Part shown: one piece after another, positions 10,740 through 22,131 of the stretch
Layout: every line of letters begins with the position of its first letter
How positions within the stretch are numbered: position 1 is the stretch's first letter
DNA from: Mytilisepta virgata
Lineage: Eukaryota > Mollusca > Bivalvia > Mytilida > Mytilidae
Assembly: GCA_028015205.1 (NCBI GenBank)
Contig: CM051508.1
Coordinates: 13,782,001-13,846,000 of the forward strand
Length of the DNA: 64,000 bases
Direction of reading: 5' to 3'
Program-made: the position numbers and the translations under genes
The notes under the pieces: model-generated
Seen by the model: only the letters and a program-made list of their open reading frames with translations
Told to the model about the DNA's origin: nothing
Databases searched by the model: none

Positions 10740-11630
10740 GTAATAGAGTTGTAGTTAACATATCTTTTGCAGAGAACACAAGTAGTAGCTATATTGTCCT
10801 CTGCAGCTGGTTTGACGTAAGTCTGCCCTTAAACCCATTCATAAACGGACCACAGGAATGGTGGAAGTAGGAATATAGGCAAGATGTTTTTGTTGAAAGT
10901 GCACTATCCTGTACATTGAAAATCCACTAGTTCAAAGTAGTCTAGTTATAGGAAAACGCTTACGAATGTAAAGATCCCTTGCTATTCACACATACTCATA
11001 ATACAATATAGCTCTAATTTAGAAAAAAGATGGCAAAATTGAAAGACAAATTTTGAATCAATTACTGATGAGAAAAATTCTCTCAGATGCAAGACACTTT
11101 TGCAGTTCTCCCATCAGACCAAAAGCTTTGTGTTATTGGCATTCATTAGCTGTTAAGAGGAGTGCTGATGTGATGGAAAAAAATCCCAAAAACTTGGTTT
11201 ACAAACGAAATTTTGACCATTCAAAATATGCTGCCCAATAACCACTCGCTATCTTCATTGCCAGACGAAATTTGAAGCTGGCACTGTACGAGCGTTCGAA
11301 TCTAAAATTGCTAATCGAATTCTAGACCTGTCGATCGATCGAGATTTCTGCTATCACTATATGCTGTTAAGAAATTGGAAACTGACGTTCCTCGGATTGC
11401 ATGTTTTACTTTCATTGTCAACTACCGTCTTTATAGATCATATAAGTTGTTGGTCACTTACGGAACTATAATTTTTATAGTTGGGCGGAGGAGACCAAAA
11501 AGAATTATAAAAAAGACAGGCTCAACAATTTGGTGAAGAAAGAAACTACATCCTTTATATAGTAGAAATTGAAGTTGACAGTGGTTCTTTTTTAGAGCCT
11601 TGTACGAACTGTTTATGTCTCGATCGTACA
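10740..11630. other. No gene recognised
   Basis: Only short frames without domain or splice support, the longest 62 codons at 11053-11241. Mostly unique-looking AT-rich sequence. Confidence 0.5.
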
Positions 11631-11635
11631 AAATA

Positions 11636-11965
11636 TAATTCTTTGATACCACTTTTGGTGCACAAGATGTACACATTTCGTCGATTTATGACTCGTCAGT
11701 TGTGGTCATGGCCTGAAATGTTGAAAACCAAAACCACAATCCAAAACAGTTGAAGAGCAAATTCAAAAATACCAAAATGACAAAAATGGGTACGGACAGA
11801 GCGATGCGCGACGGAGATACTCCTTAATTTTCGCAAATTTTACAATTTTATGACAGTAAATTTTAAGCATCAATTTCGGGTTAGTATCGAAATACTAGCA
11901 ACTGAGTTGGAGATACCCTCGGAGTCTTGGAGTAAATCAGCAGCGGCATCGACCACGTGGTAAAA
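11636..11965 (+). repeat. ~330-bp dispersed repeat, starts TTCTTTGATACCA
   Basis: Shared blocks: GTGCACAAGATGTACACATT, CGACTCGTCAGTTGTG-like, AAATGTTGAAAACCAAAACC, ATACTCCTTA and TAGTATCGAAATACTAGCAA. Other copies: 21455-21740 (-), 50130-50292 (+, partial) and 54605-54950 (+). It lies just 3' of the tyrosinase gene. Confidence 0.8.
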
Positions 11966-12164
11966 ATAAATGGTGCATTGTATGTTCCAATGTGAATCTC
12001 AATGTCTTACAGAAAACCTTTTATTCCAAACCCTGCGTATTTTCGATAAAAAAACAAGAATGTCAAAAACAAGTAAAACCAATAGATTTCTTAAAACCAA
12101 AATCATGGGGCTAGGAATATTAATATATCATCAAAACCATAAGGTAATGTAATAAAGTCTTCTA

Positions 12165-12170
12165 TTTATT
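12165..12170 (-). terminator. Polyadenylation signal of the tyrosinase gene
   Basis: AATAAA on the minus strand, about 43 nt downstream of the tyrosinase stop codon. Position and orientation fit; the 3' UTR would be very short. This is motif evidence only. Confidence 0.5.
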
Positions 12171-12212
12171 GGTTATTTTTATTGAAGATTGAGAGCTGGT
12201 TTGGTTTGCTAT

Positions 12213-13177
12213 CTAGGCGTTGCAGTCTTCCCATGGGAAATCTGAGCCGTACTCGCACATGAAAGATAGGAATATATCTTTGTAGCGACTTTCCGGAGAT
12301 TCAGGGTCGTCACCGAAAGTGTACCGGTACAGAACAGCCTCTCCTAGATCATCTCCATACATTTTCGGTTCTTGGGTTGTTACTTGGATTACTCCTGAAC
12401 ACTTTTTATAAAACAGCGTGTAAGAGGATCTATCTACACAGCGCGGTTGGCAAGTATGACCATGCAAGTCGTATGCACTAATATATGCTGTTGTAGCCCC
12501 ATCTCGTGGATGTTTAACAGCTACATAAGCAATTGTTTCAGCAACAATTTGTCTCGAGTCCAAAATTCCATAATCAATATACCTTCCTCTATAAGTCAAA
12601 CCATCTGATTGGACAAATATTTTCGAAGCGCCAGAGTCGGTGTCATAAACGCGGTTGGTTGTTGAAGAAGGTTTCACGTACTCCCAAATCTTCGAGGAAT
12701 TCCCAGGAAAATAAATATCATAGTCGTCGTCGTCGAAGTTTCCATGCTCAACCGTTTTACAGTTAAAATGATTTCCTTCTGGGCGTTTGTACATTATTCG
12801 AACAGGTATGTAGGCCCATTGACCTACGTCTGCCATTCCGTCTATTTGGAAAGAGTTTTGATAAGTTTCATCAAGCACACCCTTGTATTCTATATCGACA
12901 TAATTGGGCGTGGCTTCCGTATCTCGTTTTGACCTTTGACCTGTTAAGCATCCGTCTGAGAAAGTTGTAGGAATACAACGCCCACCAACGCACTGAAAAA
13001 GATTTTGATTGCCTCCACACAAGGGACATTCTATCGGATCTTCGTATCTGTATACCCTGTCCGTGAATATTGATAGATAACCATTGATCATTTGAAGTTC
13101 GTTGAGGTTATCCATATCTCTGTACGGATTGTGATTAGGATCATCAGCGACTGGGTAGTCCAATTCGTATGCATCCC
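12213..13177 (-). CDS. Tyrosinase coding exon 5: C-terminal domain and stop
   Basis: The acceptor is CTCTTTAG before 13177, phase 1, and the open frame runs to a stop at 12215-12213. It encodes residues 320-640. The first part (ELDYPVADDPNHNPYRDM, then IECPLCGGNQN with clustered cysteines) is the usual continuation after copper B. RSKR (401-404) may be a cleavage site. The rest is a beta-rich C-terminal region typical in length for molluscan tyrosinases, with several further cysteines. It ends PWEDCNA. Confidence 0.9.
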
Positions 13178-16100
13178 CTAAAGAGGAAAACTTTATAAAA
13201 TGTGGCAAATCAAAATACAATAAAATATCAATACTGCTTCTACCTCTATATCTTCTCTTTTAGGAATGTTTTAGGATTGATATTCATGAAAAGAAGTTTG
13301 AAAACCGTCAGGATTATTTGGTATGCCTACGTGTAAGGGTTGCACATTTCATCTACAAACCACACAATTTCGATGCGCGAGAAAAAATAATTCGCCATGA
13401 ATACATGAAAATTGTCAGAATTGAAAGAAGAATAAAAATATTCATTTATGTGATAAATATTATTTTGCAGATAAGATTACAACTGCCAAAAATAAAGTTT
13501 ATTTAAAAAAAAATGATTCAAGTCCTTGGTAGCTTGAATAATAACTTTATATAAAACTAATTTGATATACATTCGATTACGGAAACTCTTGATTCTCGCA
13601 AATCAGAATTTTTCACTTATTACAAATAAAAGAGTTAAAGAATGATAGTATACGCTTTGCTCCCATTCAGATGGCACCTATTGACTTTGTTCAACTTCAC
13701 GACGGGTGCCGTATACGGAGCAGGAACATCTTACCCTTACGGAGCACCTGGGATCACTCCTGGTTTTTTAGTTTTCAGTGTTTTTTCGTTGTGTTTGTGT
13801 TTGTTCATTTGTCTTCCCGGGTTTGTCTATCCAATGGAAATTGTTTTTTGATTTGCTTCTTGGGTATATTTGTCCTCTTTATGATGATAATAATAATAAA
13901 AATAAAAATAATACCAATTATGCTCTTTGCACGTTGTCTAAATCTTTCCCAAACCATATCCACAAAACAGTGATGTAAAAAGAAAAGTGGGTCGTTGGGC
14001 GCCACGAAGATGTCTCCCATCGTACCAGACACATACTCATGGACACTGTTATGCAACAGTTCTAGATTGGAGGCTGATGGAGCAGTTGGTTCTAAAATTC
14101 TATAGTTTCTAACCTCTTGGAGAATATTTGCTACTCCAATATCTGTAAAAAGTCGTTGTCCGGAACCAATATTCCGAATCAAAGACACAGTTCTCCCGTC
14201 CACTGTCTGGTACGTCCAATAGGCAAATGGACCAGTTATTACTCTGCCGTCGCCATTGCCGACAAAGTCTTCAGTCCACATATGTGAATTTAAAGGATTA
14301 CGCATATTATTTTCCATTGTGGAAGCCCAGAATGGAAGAGTTACTGAACTATCAATACGTCGAAGAGCTAGTTCGAATCTGAAAACGAAATAAAAAGAGG
14401 CGATATTCGTCGAATGTCACAGTAAACTAAACAAACTGTAGTTAGGTGCCATATTAATTTGCAGTGGTTAAGGCATTTTTCTCCATGTAGAAAAAAATTC
14501 TTACATTTGCAGACAGTTTTTTTAATTAAATTTGCGCGCAATTATTTTACATTTTAGAAATATGTCATTATAGATATTTGGTTTCTATAAATAAAACATT
14601 TATTAACCAACTAGGTATAATTATAGCTAGAATTCATGGGTATTACAAATTTCCAAACGGTGTCATTACGACAAAACAAGGCAATATTACAGGGCTCATT
14701 ATGAAAAAACAGGGCCATTATGAAATCAGACAATTTAAGAATGCTACAAATTTCTGGGGATTTTACGACAGGTAAGACATGTCATGTCTGTTGACAATCC
14801 AGTAGAGTGCTTACATTGCGATATAGCAATCAACGTGTGTCTACTATACTTAAAGACAAATCCTACTATTGTTTCTGCGCATACTTTTATTGTTTCGCAA
14901 TTCTATGACGTTGTACAATATTCCGCGAAATTCCTATTTCCGGTAGTTATCACGCAAGGGTTGCCCCTATCCACCACTAGTAATATGCTCTGAGTTGAAC
15001 ATCTTGTTAAATATGGCCAGCCTCCCGACCATTGAATTATTTAGAGTTTTTCATAAAAGATAAGTGTGATGAAAATTAATACAATGCGAGATAAAAAAGC
15101 TCATTATACACTTTGCCACACTAACAACACGGTTAAAAGTCCTCGAGTTAAAACCACATGTCAAAGGTTTATATGGCATAATTTTCCTCAAAACCAAAGT
15201 CTTATGAAGAATAAGATTGCTACACGTAGCCATATGTCCCCCGCCACAGAGAAAAGTAGAAACCCCACAAGATATCAATATATACAAAGTGTGTATTATT
15301 GAAATGGCGGCATAGGATCAAGTACATAATTATGGTGACAACAATCCTACAAAAGTTGAAAAAAATCCGATCGCGGTCTCAGAGAAGTTGCGTCCACAAA
15401 GTGTTCCTAGAGTATCGAAGGCAGAAAAAGTTAAAGTTCAATATCTCCCGAAAAATTTGTCGGATAAAAATCGAGATGCGATAGGATCAGGTACAAGAGG
15501 TGACTAACAATCCTACAAAATTTGAACGAAATGCAATCAGCGGTCTCAGAGGAGTTGCGTCCACAAAGTATTCGTATGGTGTCACATGCAAAAAAATGTT
15601 AAAGTCCCATAACTCCCGTAAAATTTGTCTAATCAAAATCGCGGTTCGATAGGATCAAGTACATATGGTGACTAACAATCCTACATAATCTGATTTGTCT
15701 TGTTTCTCACTGGTTTCTTAAAAAAGAAAGAAAAAAAAACAACAAAGAAATCCTCCCATTGGCACTTTTTTTCTTGACCAAGGAGGTTGAAAATCTACAA
15801 ATTAAGTTTAATTGTCCAATCGGAAATATATTCAGTTATCTACTTACAAATAGAGATAATATCTGTGCCATGCAGTAAATCCGGGTCCAAAATGCGCCGA
15901 ATTTAAGACATCCCTGTCGTGAATGGCAGCAATAGCTTCATAACGATTCGGAGAAACACTCTAAAAAAATAATTATGATAATGTTAAAACCCAAATTTCA
16001 CCAGGTATCGAAATTTCGACCACTGCATTCATTAAGAGAAATCATTTCAATGGCAGAGATACTTTAATATTGAAAAATGCCATGAGAGTAATTATGACAA

Positions 16101-18273
16101 GATGCCCTTGGTTCATCATCAAGTACCCTCGATAAACATTAAAGAACTTTAAAAGTATTGTTCATTGCTTTGTAATGATGCTGTTCTACAACGCCATTGA
16201 TTTTCCGTGGTATTAAATATCACCGGAGTTCTAATGGTAACCACAATATTTATTTTCTCTAGAAGATTAAATTTTTTCGATGAAAAATTACAACAGAGAT
16301 ACAAAAAAAAGGACAAATATACCTAAGGAGCAATAAAAAAACGTAATCCATTGGACAGACAAACCCGGGAAGACAAATGAACAACTACAAGCACAACAAA
16401 TAAACACAGAAAACTAAAAAACAATGAACAACACGAACTCCTATAAAAACCAGGAGTGAACTCAGGTGCTCCGGAAGGGTAAGCAATTCCTGCTCCGTAT
16501 ACGGCACCCGTGTTGAAGTTCAACAAAGTCAATTCGGTGGAAGTCACAAATCGGTGGAGGCACGTGAAAGGTTACGACAGTGGGAACAGGTCCAACATCA
16601 TCTTAGATATTGGAACACTGTAATGGTCAATCAATTCATGATGACGACCGTAAAATTTCTTAAGTGATACAAATCTTTTATCAATGTTTCGTTTATTTCA
16701 GATTGTAAGATACAGTTTTTTTTTAGAAAATCAGCTATAATATTCACCCTGTCACGTTTCAGTTGTATGACAGCATTAATAAATCGCCGTCTCTCCAAAC
16801 ACGTCAGAGACCTGAATTCTTTCCTGATGCCATGCAAAAGTCCAGACGCTTGTCTTTTCCTTCTCTTCTTTTTCAATTCGTAAACTGCCTGCCTTTGAAG
16901 CGAGTTTACGTAGTTTTGAGCACTTTTGGATATGTTCTTGTACCATCTGTTAAAAAAAGCACATTTGCAATCAATACAGGTCCCTGTAAATTTTAGATGT
17001 TACACGTACTTAAAAAAGCAGCTATATTGATATGCATTGCAAAACAATTTTTTATACAAATTCCTCAGATCGTAACATGGTCAAATCAAGCAACCCGTTC
17101 TCTAAGAAATTCATTTATAATAAAAGTCAGCTATTACATGTACAAAATGTATGTGCATTTAAATTTGTTTATTACGGCAGAAACGAAAGTTTATAAGCAG
17201 TTACAGATACGTGTTCCGTAAAAGCGTCGATGTTTTCGAATAAAGTCCGCTACTGGATAAACTCGAGATTTACGTTCACCATTATGACGTCATTTAACAA
17301 TCCTGGTTTTCGTTTCACAAACGTTCAGACGACTACGCTTAGTTGTAAGTGGGATCTGATTTCCGGTTTTCAATGTCTTTGCTCTATTGACGTCATGGAA
17401 CCAGTCTCGATCGTAGTCGTATGACTGCATGTTTGTGAAACGGGACTGGCTAAATCAATCAAGCGATAAATTGATTTTTTTAAAATGCTTATAAAAGTCG
17501 CTCAGCTGAATTATTGCTACTATTTATTATCTAGCTACAAACCTCCTACGATACAGAGGTTGAGGAGATATTTCTCCAAGATTTATTTTTTCGTAATGCC
17601 ATACACTACATAACAACTTAATCTTAACCCAAAGCTCAACACTGAACCCTAATAAACCCGGAAATGAAATGATATTTACTAATAAAAGATTTTTTTTCTG
17701 GAAATGTTTCGGAAACTAATATAAAAATGTGTGGGATTCCAGGTAATTTCAAGTAAAATGACGGTTGCCGGAATGTACTAAATAAATTTTAACCGGTATA
17801 ATAAACAAAAATGAATTAAATAATTAAACTGATACATGTTTTATCTAACAAAATCAGGTGACACTAGGCGGACCTGTTAATTATTTTTCAAAGATTTCTA
17901 GGAATCAGTTACCCGTTCCACAAACATTCGTATGATTACGAGTAAGTGTGATCTGATTTCAGGTCTCCAATGTATTTTTTATATGGGTATCCTGGAACCA
18001 GTCTCTTCCGTAATCGTGAGAATGTTTGTAAAACTGGGACTTGGTTAGAGTTGTCGCCCTTTACCGAATAATTTGCTGTACATATCATTACCTTTCTTGA
18101 TAGGTATGAGTTAAGTAGTAATTAATGCACTTATAACGTATTTGGTCGGCATCATTAACATTGGTACAATTACTTTTGGTAAAACATTCACACATGATAG
18201 GTGGCATGGGTAGGTCCTCGATAATTCCGGAAACGACTTGAAAGAGGCATACCAACAAGACTTGTAGCTTCAT
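12213..18273 (-). CDS. Secreted molluscan tyrosinase (type-3 copper oxidase), five coding exons
   Basis: Predicted join on the minus strand: 18273-18092, 16946-16748, 15960-15848, 14378-13915, 13177-12213. The pieces total 1923 nt (640 residues plus stop), and all four introns have GT donors and AG acceptors with matching phases (2, 0, 2, 1). The protein starts with a hydrophobic signal peptide (about residues 1-17), followed by a Cys-rich stretch and a very basic segment (KKKRRKR, 86-92) resembling a furin-type site. The copper A region has His141, His150 and His159, the last in AWHR. Copper B has His274 and His278 (LHNSVH) and the FFLHH pair at 300-301. A Cys-rich C-terminal region follows, with a second basic site (RSKR, 401-404). 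Tyrosinases oxidise phenols and catechols to quinones; secreted molluscan forms are linked to shell, periostracum and byssus hardening. All expected copper ligands are present, so the enzyme is probably functional. The exact tissue role is not visible from sequence. Confidence 0.88.
13664..13900 (+). mobile_element. Isolated Penelope-like 3' tail in tyrosinase intron 4
   Basis: Plus-strand copy of the tail found at 31861-32120, from the GACTTTGTTCAACTTCACGA block to GGTATATTTGTCC, then an AAT/AAAAT simple repeat. The coding part is missing, as expected of a 5'-truncated insertion. It lies antisense to the host gene and its simple-repeat end stops about 15 bp from the exon 4 donor. Confidence 0.75.
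13915..14378 (-). CDS. Tyrosinase coding exon 4: copper B site
   Basis: The acceptor is GTTTTCAG before 14378. The exon encodes residues 165-320: FELALRRIDSSVTLPFW, then the copper B motif LHNSVHEYVSG and DPLFFLHHCFVDMVWERF. The donor is placed at ATTG|GTATTA (13914-13913), phase 1, which matches exon 5. A second in-phase donor exists 18 nt upstream (CAAC|GTGCAA) and would remove six residues. The donor sits at the edge of an AAT-rich simple repeat that ends a retroelement tail in the intron. Confidence 0.88.
15311..15690 (+). repeat. ~170-bp tandem repeat in tyrosinase intron 3
   Basis: About 2.2 units. Each contains ATAGGATCAAGTACAT, AACAATCCTACAAAA, CGGTCTCAGAG, AGTTGCGTCCACAAAGT and AATTTGTC blocks in order. 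The open frames here are repeat shadows. Confidence 0.8.
15848..15960 (-). CDS. Tyrosinase coding exon 3: copper A site
   Basis: This 113-nt exon has an acceptor TTTTTTTAG and a donor TTT|GTAAGTAG close to the consensus. It encodes residues 128-165 with all three copper A histidines, in AAIHD, SAHFGPGF and TAWHR. The spacing is H-x8-H-x8-H. It is too short to stand out as an open frame and was found by translating between splice sites. Confidence 0.9.
16307..16668 (-). mobile_element. 5'-truncated Penelope-like copy in tyrosinase intron 2
   Basis: Nearly identical to 31861-32223 over about 360 bp. It includes the last ~30 codons of the reverse transcriptase and the whole 3' tail. Similarity breaks off abruptly after TTCTTAAGTGAT (16668 against 32223), which marks the 5' truncation point. 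It is in the same orientation as the host gene. The high identity suggests recent insertion. Confidence 0.8.
16748..16946 (-). CDS. Tyrosinase coding exon 2: basic linker and helical segment
   Basis: The acceptor is TTAACAG before 16946 and the donor is AGG|GTGAAT at 16748. The exon encodes residues 62-127: YVNSLQRQAVYEL, then a run of lysine and arginine, then RKEFRSLTCLERRRF and INAVIQLKRD. This is the conserved segment that precedes copper site A in molluscan tyrosinases. The phases (2 in, 0 out) join exons 1 and 3 without a break. Confidence 0.85.
17304..17450 (+). mobile_element. Small inverted-repeat element, copy 2, in tyrosinase intron 1
   Basis: The inverted ends are the clearest of the three copies: CGTTTCACAAACGTTC at the left, GTTTGTGAAACGGGACTGG at the right, and GACTACG / CGTAGTC inside them. 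The centre carries TTGACGTCA. Confidence 0.75.
17904..18043 (+). mobile_element. Small inverted-repeat element, copy 3, in tyrosinase intron 1
   Basis: Shares AAGTGTGATCTGATTTCAGG and the CCTGGAACCAGTCTC block with copy 2. The ends are CCCGTTCCACAAACATTCGT and GAATGTTTGTAAAACTGGGA. It lies within 50 bp of the exon 1 donor. Confidence 0.7.
18092..18273 (-). CDS. Tyrosinase coding exon 1: signal peptide and Cys-rich N-terminus
   Basis: The start is the ATG at 18273, chosen because it opens a clean signal peptide (MKLQVLLVCLFQVVSG). The longer upstream reading has no such leader. The exon ends AAG|GTAATG at 18092, phase 2. Just upstream of the ATG is a pyrimidine-rich TTTACAG (acceptor at 18281-18280), so a non-coding 5' exon further up is likely. 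Two possible N-glycosylation sites (N35-C-T here and N65-I-S in exon 2) fit secretion. Confidence 0.75.
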
Positions 18274-18493
18274 TATTATCTGTAAATAGAAATTATGTAC
18301 ATTTTGTATAATCATTTTCAAACAGCAACATGACCGAACGGTGCGGGTGGCCACGTAAATCGACTTAAAGGTTTTGAAGGATATGCAATATGCTGAAATT
18401 GTTTCGTCCGTATTCAGCATAAACATTTAATATAGAAATGAAAGTCGATATGGGGTAAATCTCAATGAGACAATCACACTTAAACCCGATCGA

Positions 18494-18818
18494 TGATGGA
18501 TGAATTGTTGTTTAACGTCCAGTGGCAGCCAGGTGCATATCAGGACGAGAACATGTTTATATGATAATGAATATGATCCCTGCTTTGTACTAGACCGACA
18601 CGTTTAGTCGGATTCGTAATGTGCTAGCTCACGAGGTAACTGACCGCAGGAAAACATTTCACCCCACTCGGACACATTATACTGATTCTGAGCCAACCAG
18701 TCTTTGATCTTACTCTTAGATGCCGCTTGCTTGGCGGAGAAGCAGCAAATACCAATTTTAATGTCTTTGGTTTGAACCGGCCGGGGATCGAACCCGCGAC
18801 CTCCCGCATTCGGGGCCA
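18494..18818 (-). mobile_element. tRNA-derived SINE, 5'-truncated
   Basis: Minus-strand copy of the 6.4/9.2 kb SINE family. The B box (GGTTCGATCCC) lies at about 18783-18793, followed by the body (CTTCTCCGCCAAGC and on) and the tail ending near 18494. The first ~35 bp of the tRNA-like head, including the A box, are missing. The 70-codon open frame here is a shadow of the repeat. Confidence 0.8.
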
Positions 18819-18999
18819 CTAAAACAGAAGTAAAAAAGTACAGAAAGAGCCTTCAACATGGGACATGGGTCAAAATTGTTTAAGAATCTCTTTTTAACTC
18901 CAACGGAAATAAAATCCTACTCCAAATTTACATAAAGAACACTAAGAAATATACAACACATGACTAGGCCTCTGGACATGCACATAAAATGCGGAGGGA

Positions 19000-19640
19000 T
19001 TAAAATTAGTCTAATTAGTACTCAATCCAGCCCCTTCTACATTAAGGACGTTCGCTGGTCAAGTTTTTGAATTTTTGTCAGAAGTTCAGAATCATCTGGT
19101 TTTATCCATTTGAATGCCATAAATTATTTTTCCCACTAACACCCATTTTCTTTTCATAAATCTTTTGCATGCAGAATAATAAGCCATTTGTTAAAATCTT
19201 ATAAAATTCTTGTTATTATTTAATGGTTTTTGAGAAATAAAACTTTTCAATGATAAACCTATGTAAAATCAAGAGAGCATTTTTTCCCTACCAAATTTTC
19301 AATGGCTTATATCTCGAAAACAAGCACATGTACCTATATTTTTTTTCGCTCATTTAGTTCCTTTATTAATCCACTATCAATATTTACCAGTGTTATGAAA
19401 AGATTGTTATTTTGAAACTGAGCAGTGAAAATTCTTAAAAAGAACAAATATTCTTTCGTAACTGGCCGTTTTCGAGTTGACACGACCGAGTGAAGACAGG
19501 TCACGTGCGCTCGTCTTTACTCGGTATGATGTCCAATTAGAATCTTTAGTACATTCGTTTATTGTGACTGTTGATCAATCAAACGTAACGTTACTATACC
19601 TTTTCGGTTGTTCATACTGAAAATACATCCTGTTTTTATG
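19000..19640. other. No gene recognised
   Basis: AT-rich sequence with no supported frame. A small foldback surrounds 19485-19530 (ACGACCGAGTGAAGAC... with inverse GTCTTTACTCGGT). Confidence 0.5.
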
Positions 19641-19647
19641 GAAGAAA

Positions 19648-19809
19648 TAGGTACTTACACTCGATCAAAAATGAAGAACGGGAAAATATTCAACTCGTTT
19701 TTAAAATTCAGCGTCTTTGCACTCATTCCGCCTCGCTCCACTCGTGAAAGACGTGAATTTTAAAAACTCGATTTCCCATTCTTCATTTTGAACTCGTGTG
19801 AGAACCTAT
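19648..19809. repeat. Foldback repeat with ~70-bp arms
   Basis: The left arm is ATAGGTACTTACACTCG...AAAATGAAGAACGGGAAA and the right arm its imperfect inverse ending TGTGAGAACCTAT. The centre is CG-containing (CATTCCGCCTCGCTCCACTC). Confidence 0.8.
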
Positions 19810-21030
19810 TAATCAAAAACATATATACAAGTGAAAAACAACAACCATCTCAATAAACATGAAATTTAAACTAAGACAAACAAGAATAGCAAGACCTTAA
19901 AGTAGCAACTATTGAGTGCTCGCTGTTACCTCACAACCAGCTAAAGTTGCTAAGCCACCGGTCAAGTACAGGTCAATGCTAGATAATGTCTCAACGTAAT
20001 ATTCATTAATGTTATATATTTATAAGATATTGTACAAATAAGACAATGTTCTACAAGTATTCAACGCAGTTTTGAAGTACCGCCGTTTAATTGTGACCTT
20101 ACTACACGAAGGAATATGTATAAAACATGTAGTCTTTATTCTGAGTCAAAATGATATATGTCGGCTTTGCTAAAACATACTGGCGTGTCATTTGAAGAAA
20201 CGTATATCAACATTACGTGAGTTATTTTCTGGCATCAAATATTGCAGATTAGCACGAAGAATTGCTTTTTAAACAAAATTGTCCAAAAGACAACAATGCA
20301 GAAGAACAAAGAATATTTGTAAGCTTAAAAAAAAGAAGAAATTTGTACCAAATTTACAACATTCAGTTTGCCAGGTTTTATTACTTGCCTTTGTGAAGTA
20401 ACAGTTTTGTGGACGCGTTGCTTCAAGACAACAGACAGCGTAACGTCGATGTAAACTGCGCAATGAAATCCTTTGTCACGAATTTTATAACTATTTCTAT
20501 TTCTGTCCTAACTTCAATCGATTGCTACTGATTCTATTTCGTTTTTTACCTAGCTAGCTAAAATTGGAAATATCGACACAAGAATACCGTAAATATATTA
20601 CAAAAGAATAAAAACTGTATGATAAACTAAATAGAATTAAAACAAGACAACACAGAAACTAAATCGCTAGCAATGTAAATAGAAAGAAAATAAAACGGAG
20701 ATATAAGAAAAGTGTTACATTACCTTCTGTTAAACATAAAGTATGAACTGTGCTAATGTGTCAACGTTTAAAAAGCGCAAAAAGGTTCAAAATGCATAAA
20801 TTCAACATGATTTAAATCTTCAAAGTCATCAAAAAGGCATTGTTCTATTATTTAACTATTAAGTCGTAGTTTAGACTATTCCAGATGTCGCGTATTTATT
20901 TTGTTTTAATGATTTCTAAGTGTTTTCAAGATCTAACAAATAAAGTATGTATGTTGAAAAACATACAGTTTTTGCTTTGGTTTCTTTGAGTTCAGTTAGT
21001 TCTTTCAAAAAATGGCCGAAAAGTTAGGCT
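19810..21030. other. No gene recognised
   Basis: Low-complexity AT-rich sequence with no frame longer than about 64 codons and no recognisable motif. Confidence 0.5.
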
Positions 21031-21031
21031 T

Positions 21032-21126
21032 GTATTTAATTTTATTAGATTTGTACCTTTTACGTGTTTGAGTCGTCCTGTGTCCCTTTCAGAGCTCAAC
21101 ACATCTTACAAGAGTGATGTATTCCA
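21032..21126 (+). repeat. Dispersed ~95-bp repeat
   Basis: Nearly identical to 25409-25503 in the same orientation (ACCTTTTACGTGTTTGAGTC, CAGAGCTCAACACATCTTAC). Confidence 0.8.
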
Positions 21127-21454
21127 ATGTCTAGGTCATAAAAGCGTTTTATAAAAATTTAATGATTAGTCATAATAGTGCAGAAAAAAGTAGTCTATGT
21201 CCCGGATAGTGGTAAATATTTTGTTCAAAATAAACCTTAACAAGTAGATTTATAAGTGAAACGTGACGCTAATTAACATTTGGCGAACATTTCCGCTTAA
21301 ATCGTACCGGTGTTAAAGAATGTCTGGAACTCGCATTGAGGAGAGATCATTTTCTGTGCACTGAAGGTTTCATTGTGACTTTATGAAAAAACAAACATAC
21401 AATGTAAGATTGCAATTCTGTTGCTTTAAGTGTTGTAAAGGGATTTTGCAAGAT

Positions 21455-21740
21455 TTAATTCACCATTTCGATACTAGCAAGAAATTGATACCTAAAATTT
21501 ACCGTTACAAAATTGTAAAATTTGTGGAAACTAAGGAGTATCTCCCTCTTGCATAGCTCTGTCCTTAGATGGTTTTGGCTTTACAACTTTTGGTCATTTC
21601 GGCATTTTTGAAATTGCTCTTCAACGTTGTGGATTGTTGTTTTTGGTTTTCAACATTTTAGGCCTTGAACACAACTGATGAGTCGTAAACAGACGAAATA
21701 TGCACTTCTTGTGCATCAAAAATATCAAAGAATCTTATTT
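21455..21740 (-). repeat. Copy of the TTCTTTGATACCA repeat family
   Basis: Minus-strand match to 11636-11965, sharing the GATGCACAAG, TTGAAAACCAAAAAC, GGAGATACTCCTTAG and GTATCGAAATGG blocks. Confidence 0.75.
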
Positions 21741-22131
21741 ATCCTTTCATATAATACATGTATCTGTATTAAAGGGTTAAAAATCTAATTCTAAATTTTA
21801 AAGATTAGCTGAAAATTGTATAATAATCTTTCGGATTAGATTTTGTTAAAATACTACCTTTTAATTATACAATTTGTTAATTAAGAAGTAATGATTATCT
21901 GTCTTTATACTTATTTGGTTTTATTCATCATGTTTACTTCAGAGTCATATTGTTATATTCAATTAGAGGCATCTTGGGAATAGATTTAGTATGTTGTATT
22001 CCTCCTTTTTCTCTGCAACATCTCATGACCTTCATTGTCAATTAAAAAAAACTTTTTCATCATTTTATGAAAGAAATAAAAGCAAATCACAACATTATAG
22101 TATAAATCAAGTGTCAAATTTTCGTCCTTGG

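Noticed and set aside
13642..13978. Overlapping plus-strand frames in the tyrosinase intron
   Set aside because: They are translations of the Penelope-like 3' tail; the same peptide pieces recur, broken, in other tails.
18604..18819. Open frame starting MAPNAGGRGFDP (-)
   Set aside because: It lies wholly inside a SINE; the Pro/Arg/Gly start is the translated tRNA-like B-box region.
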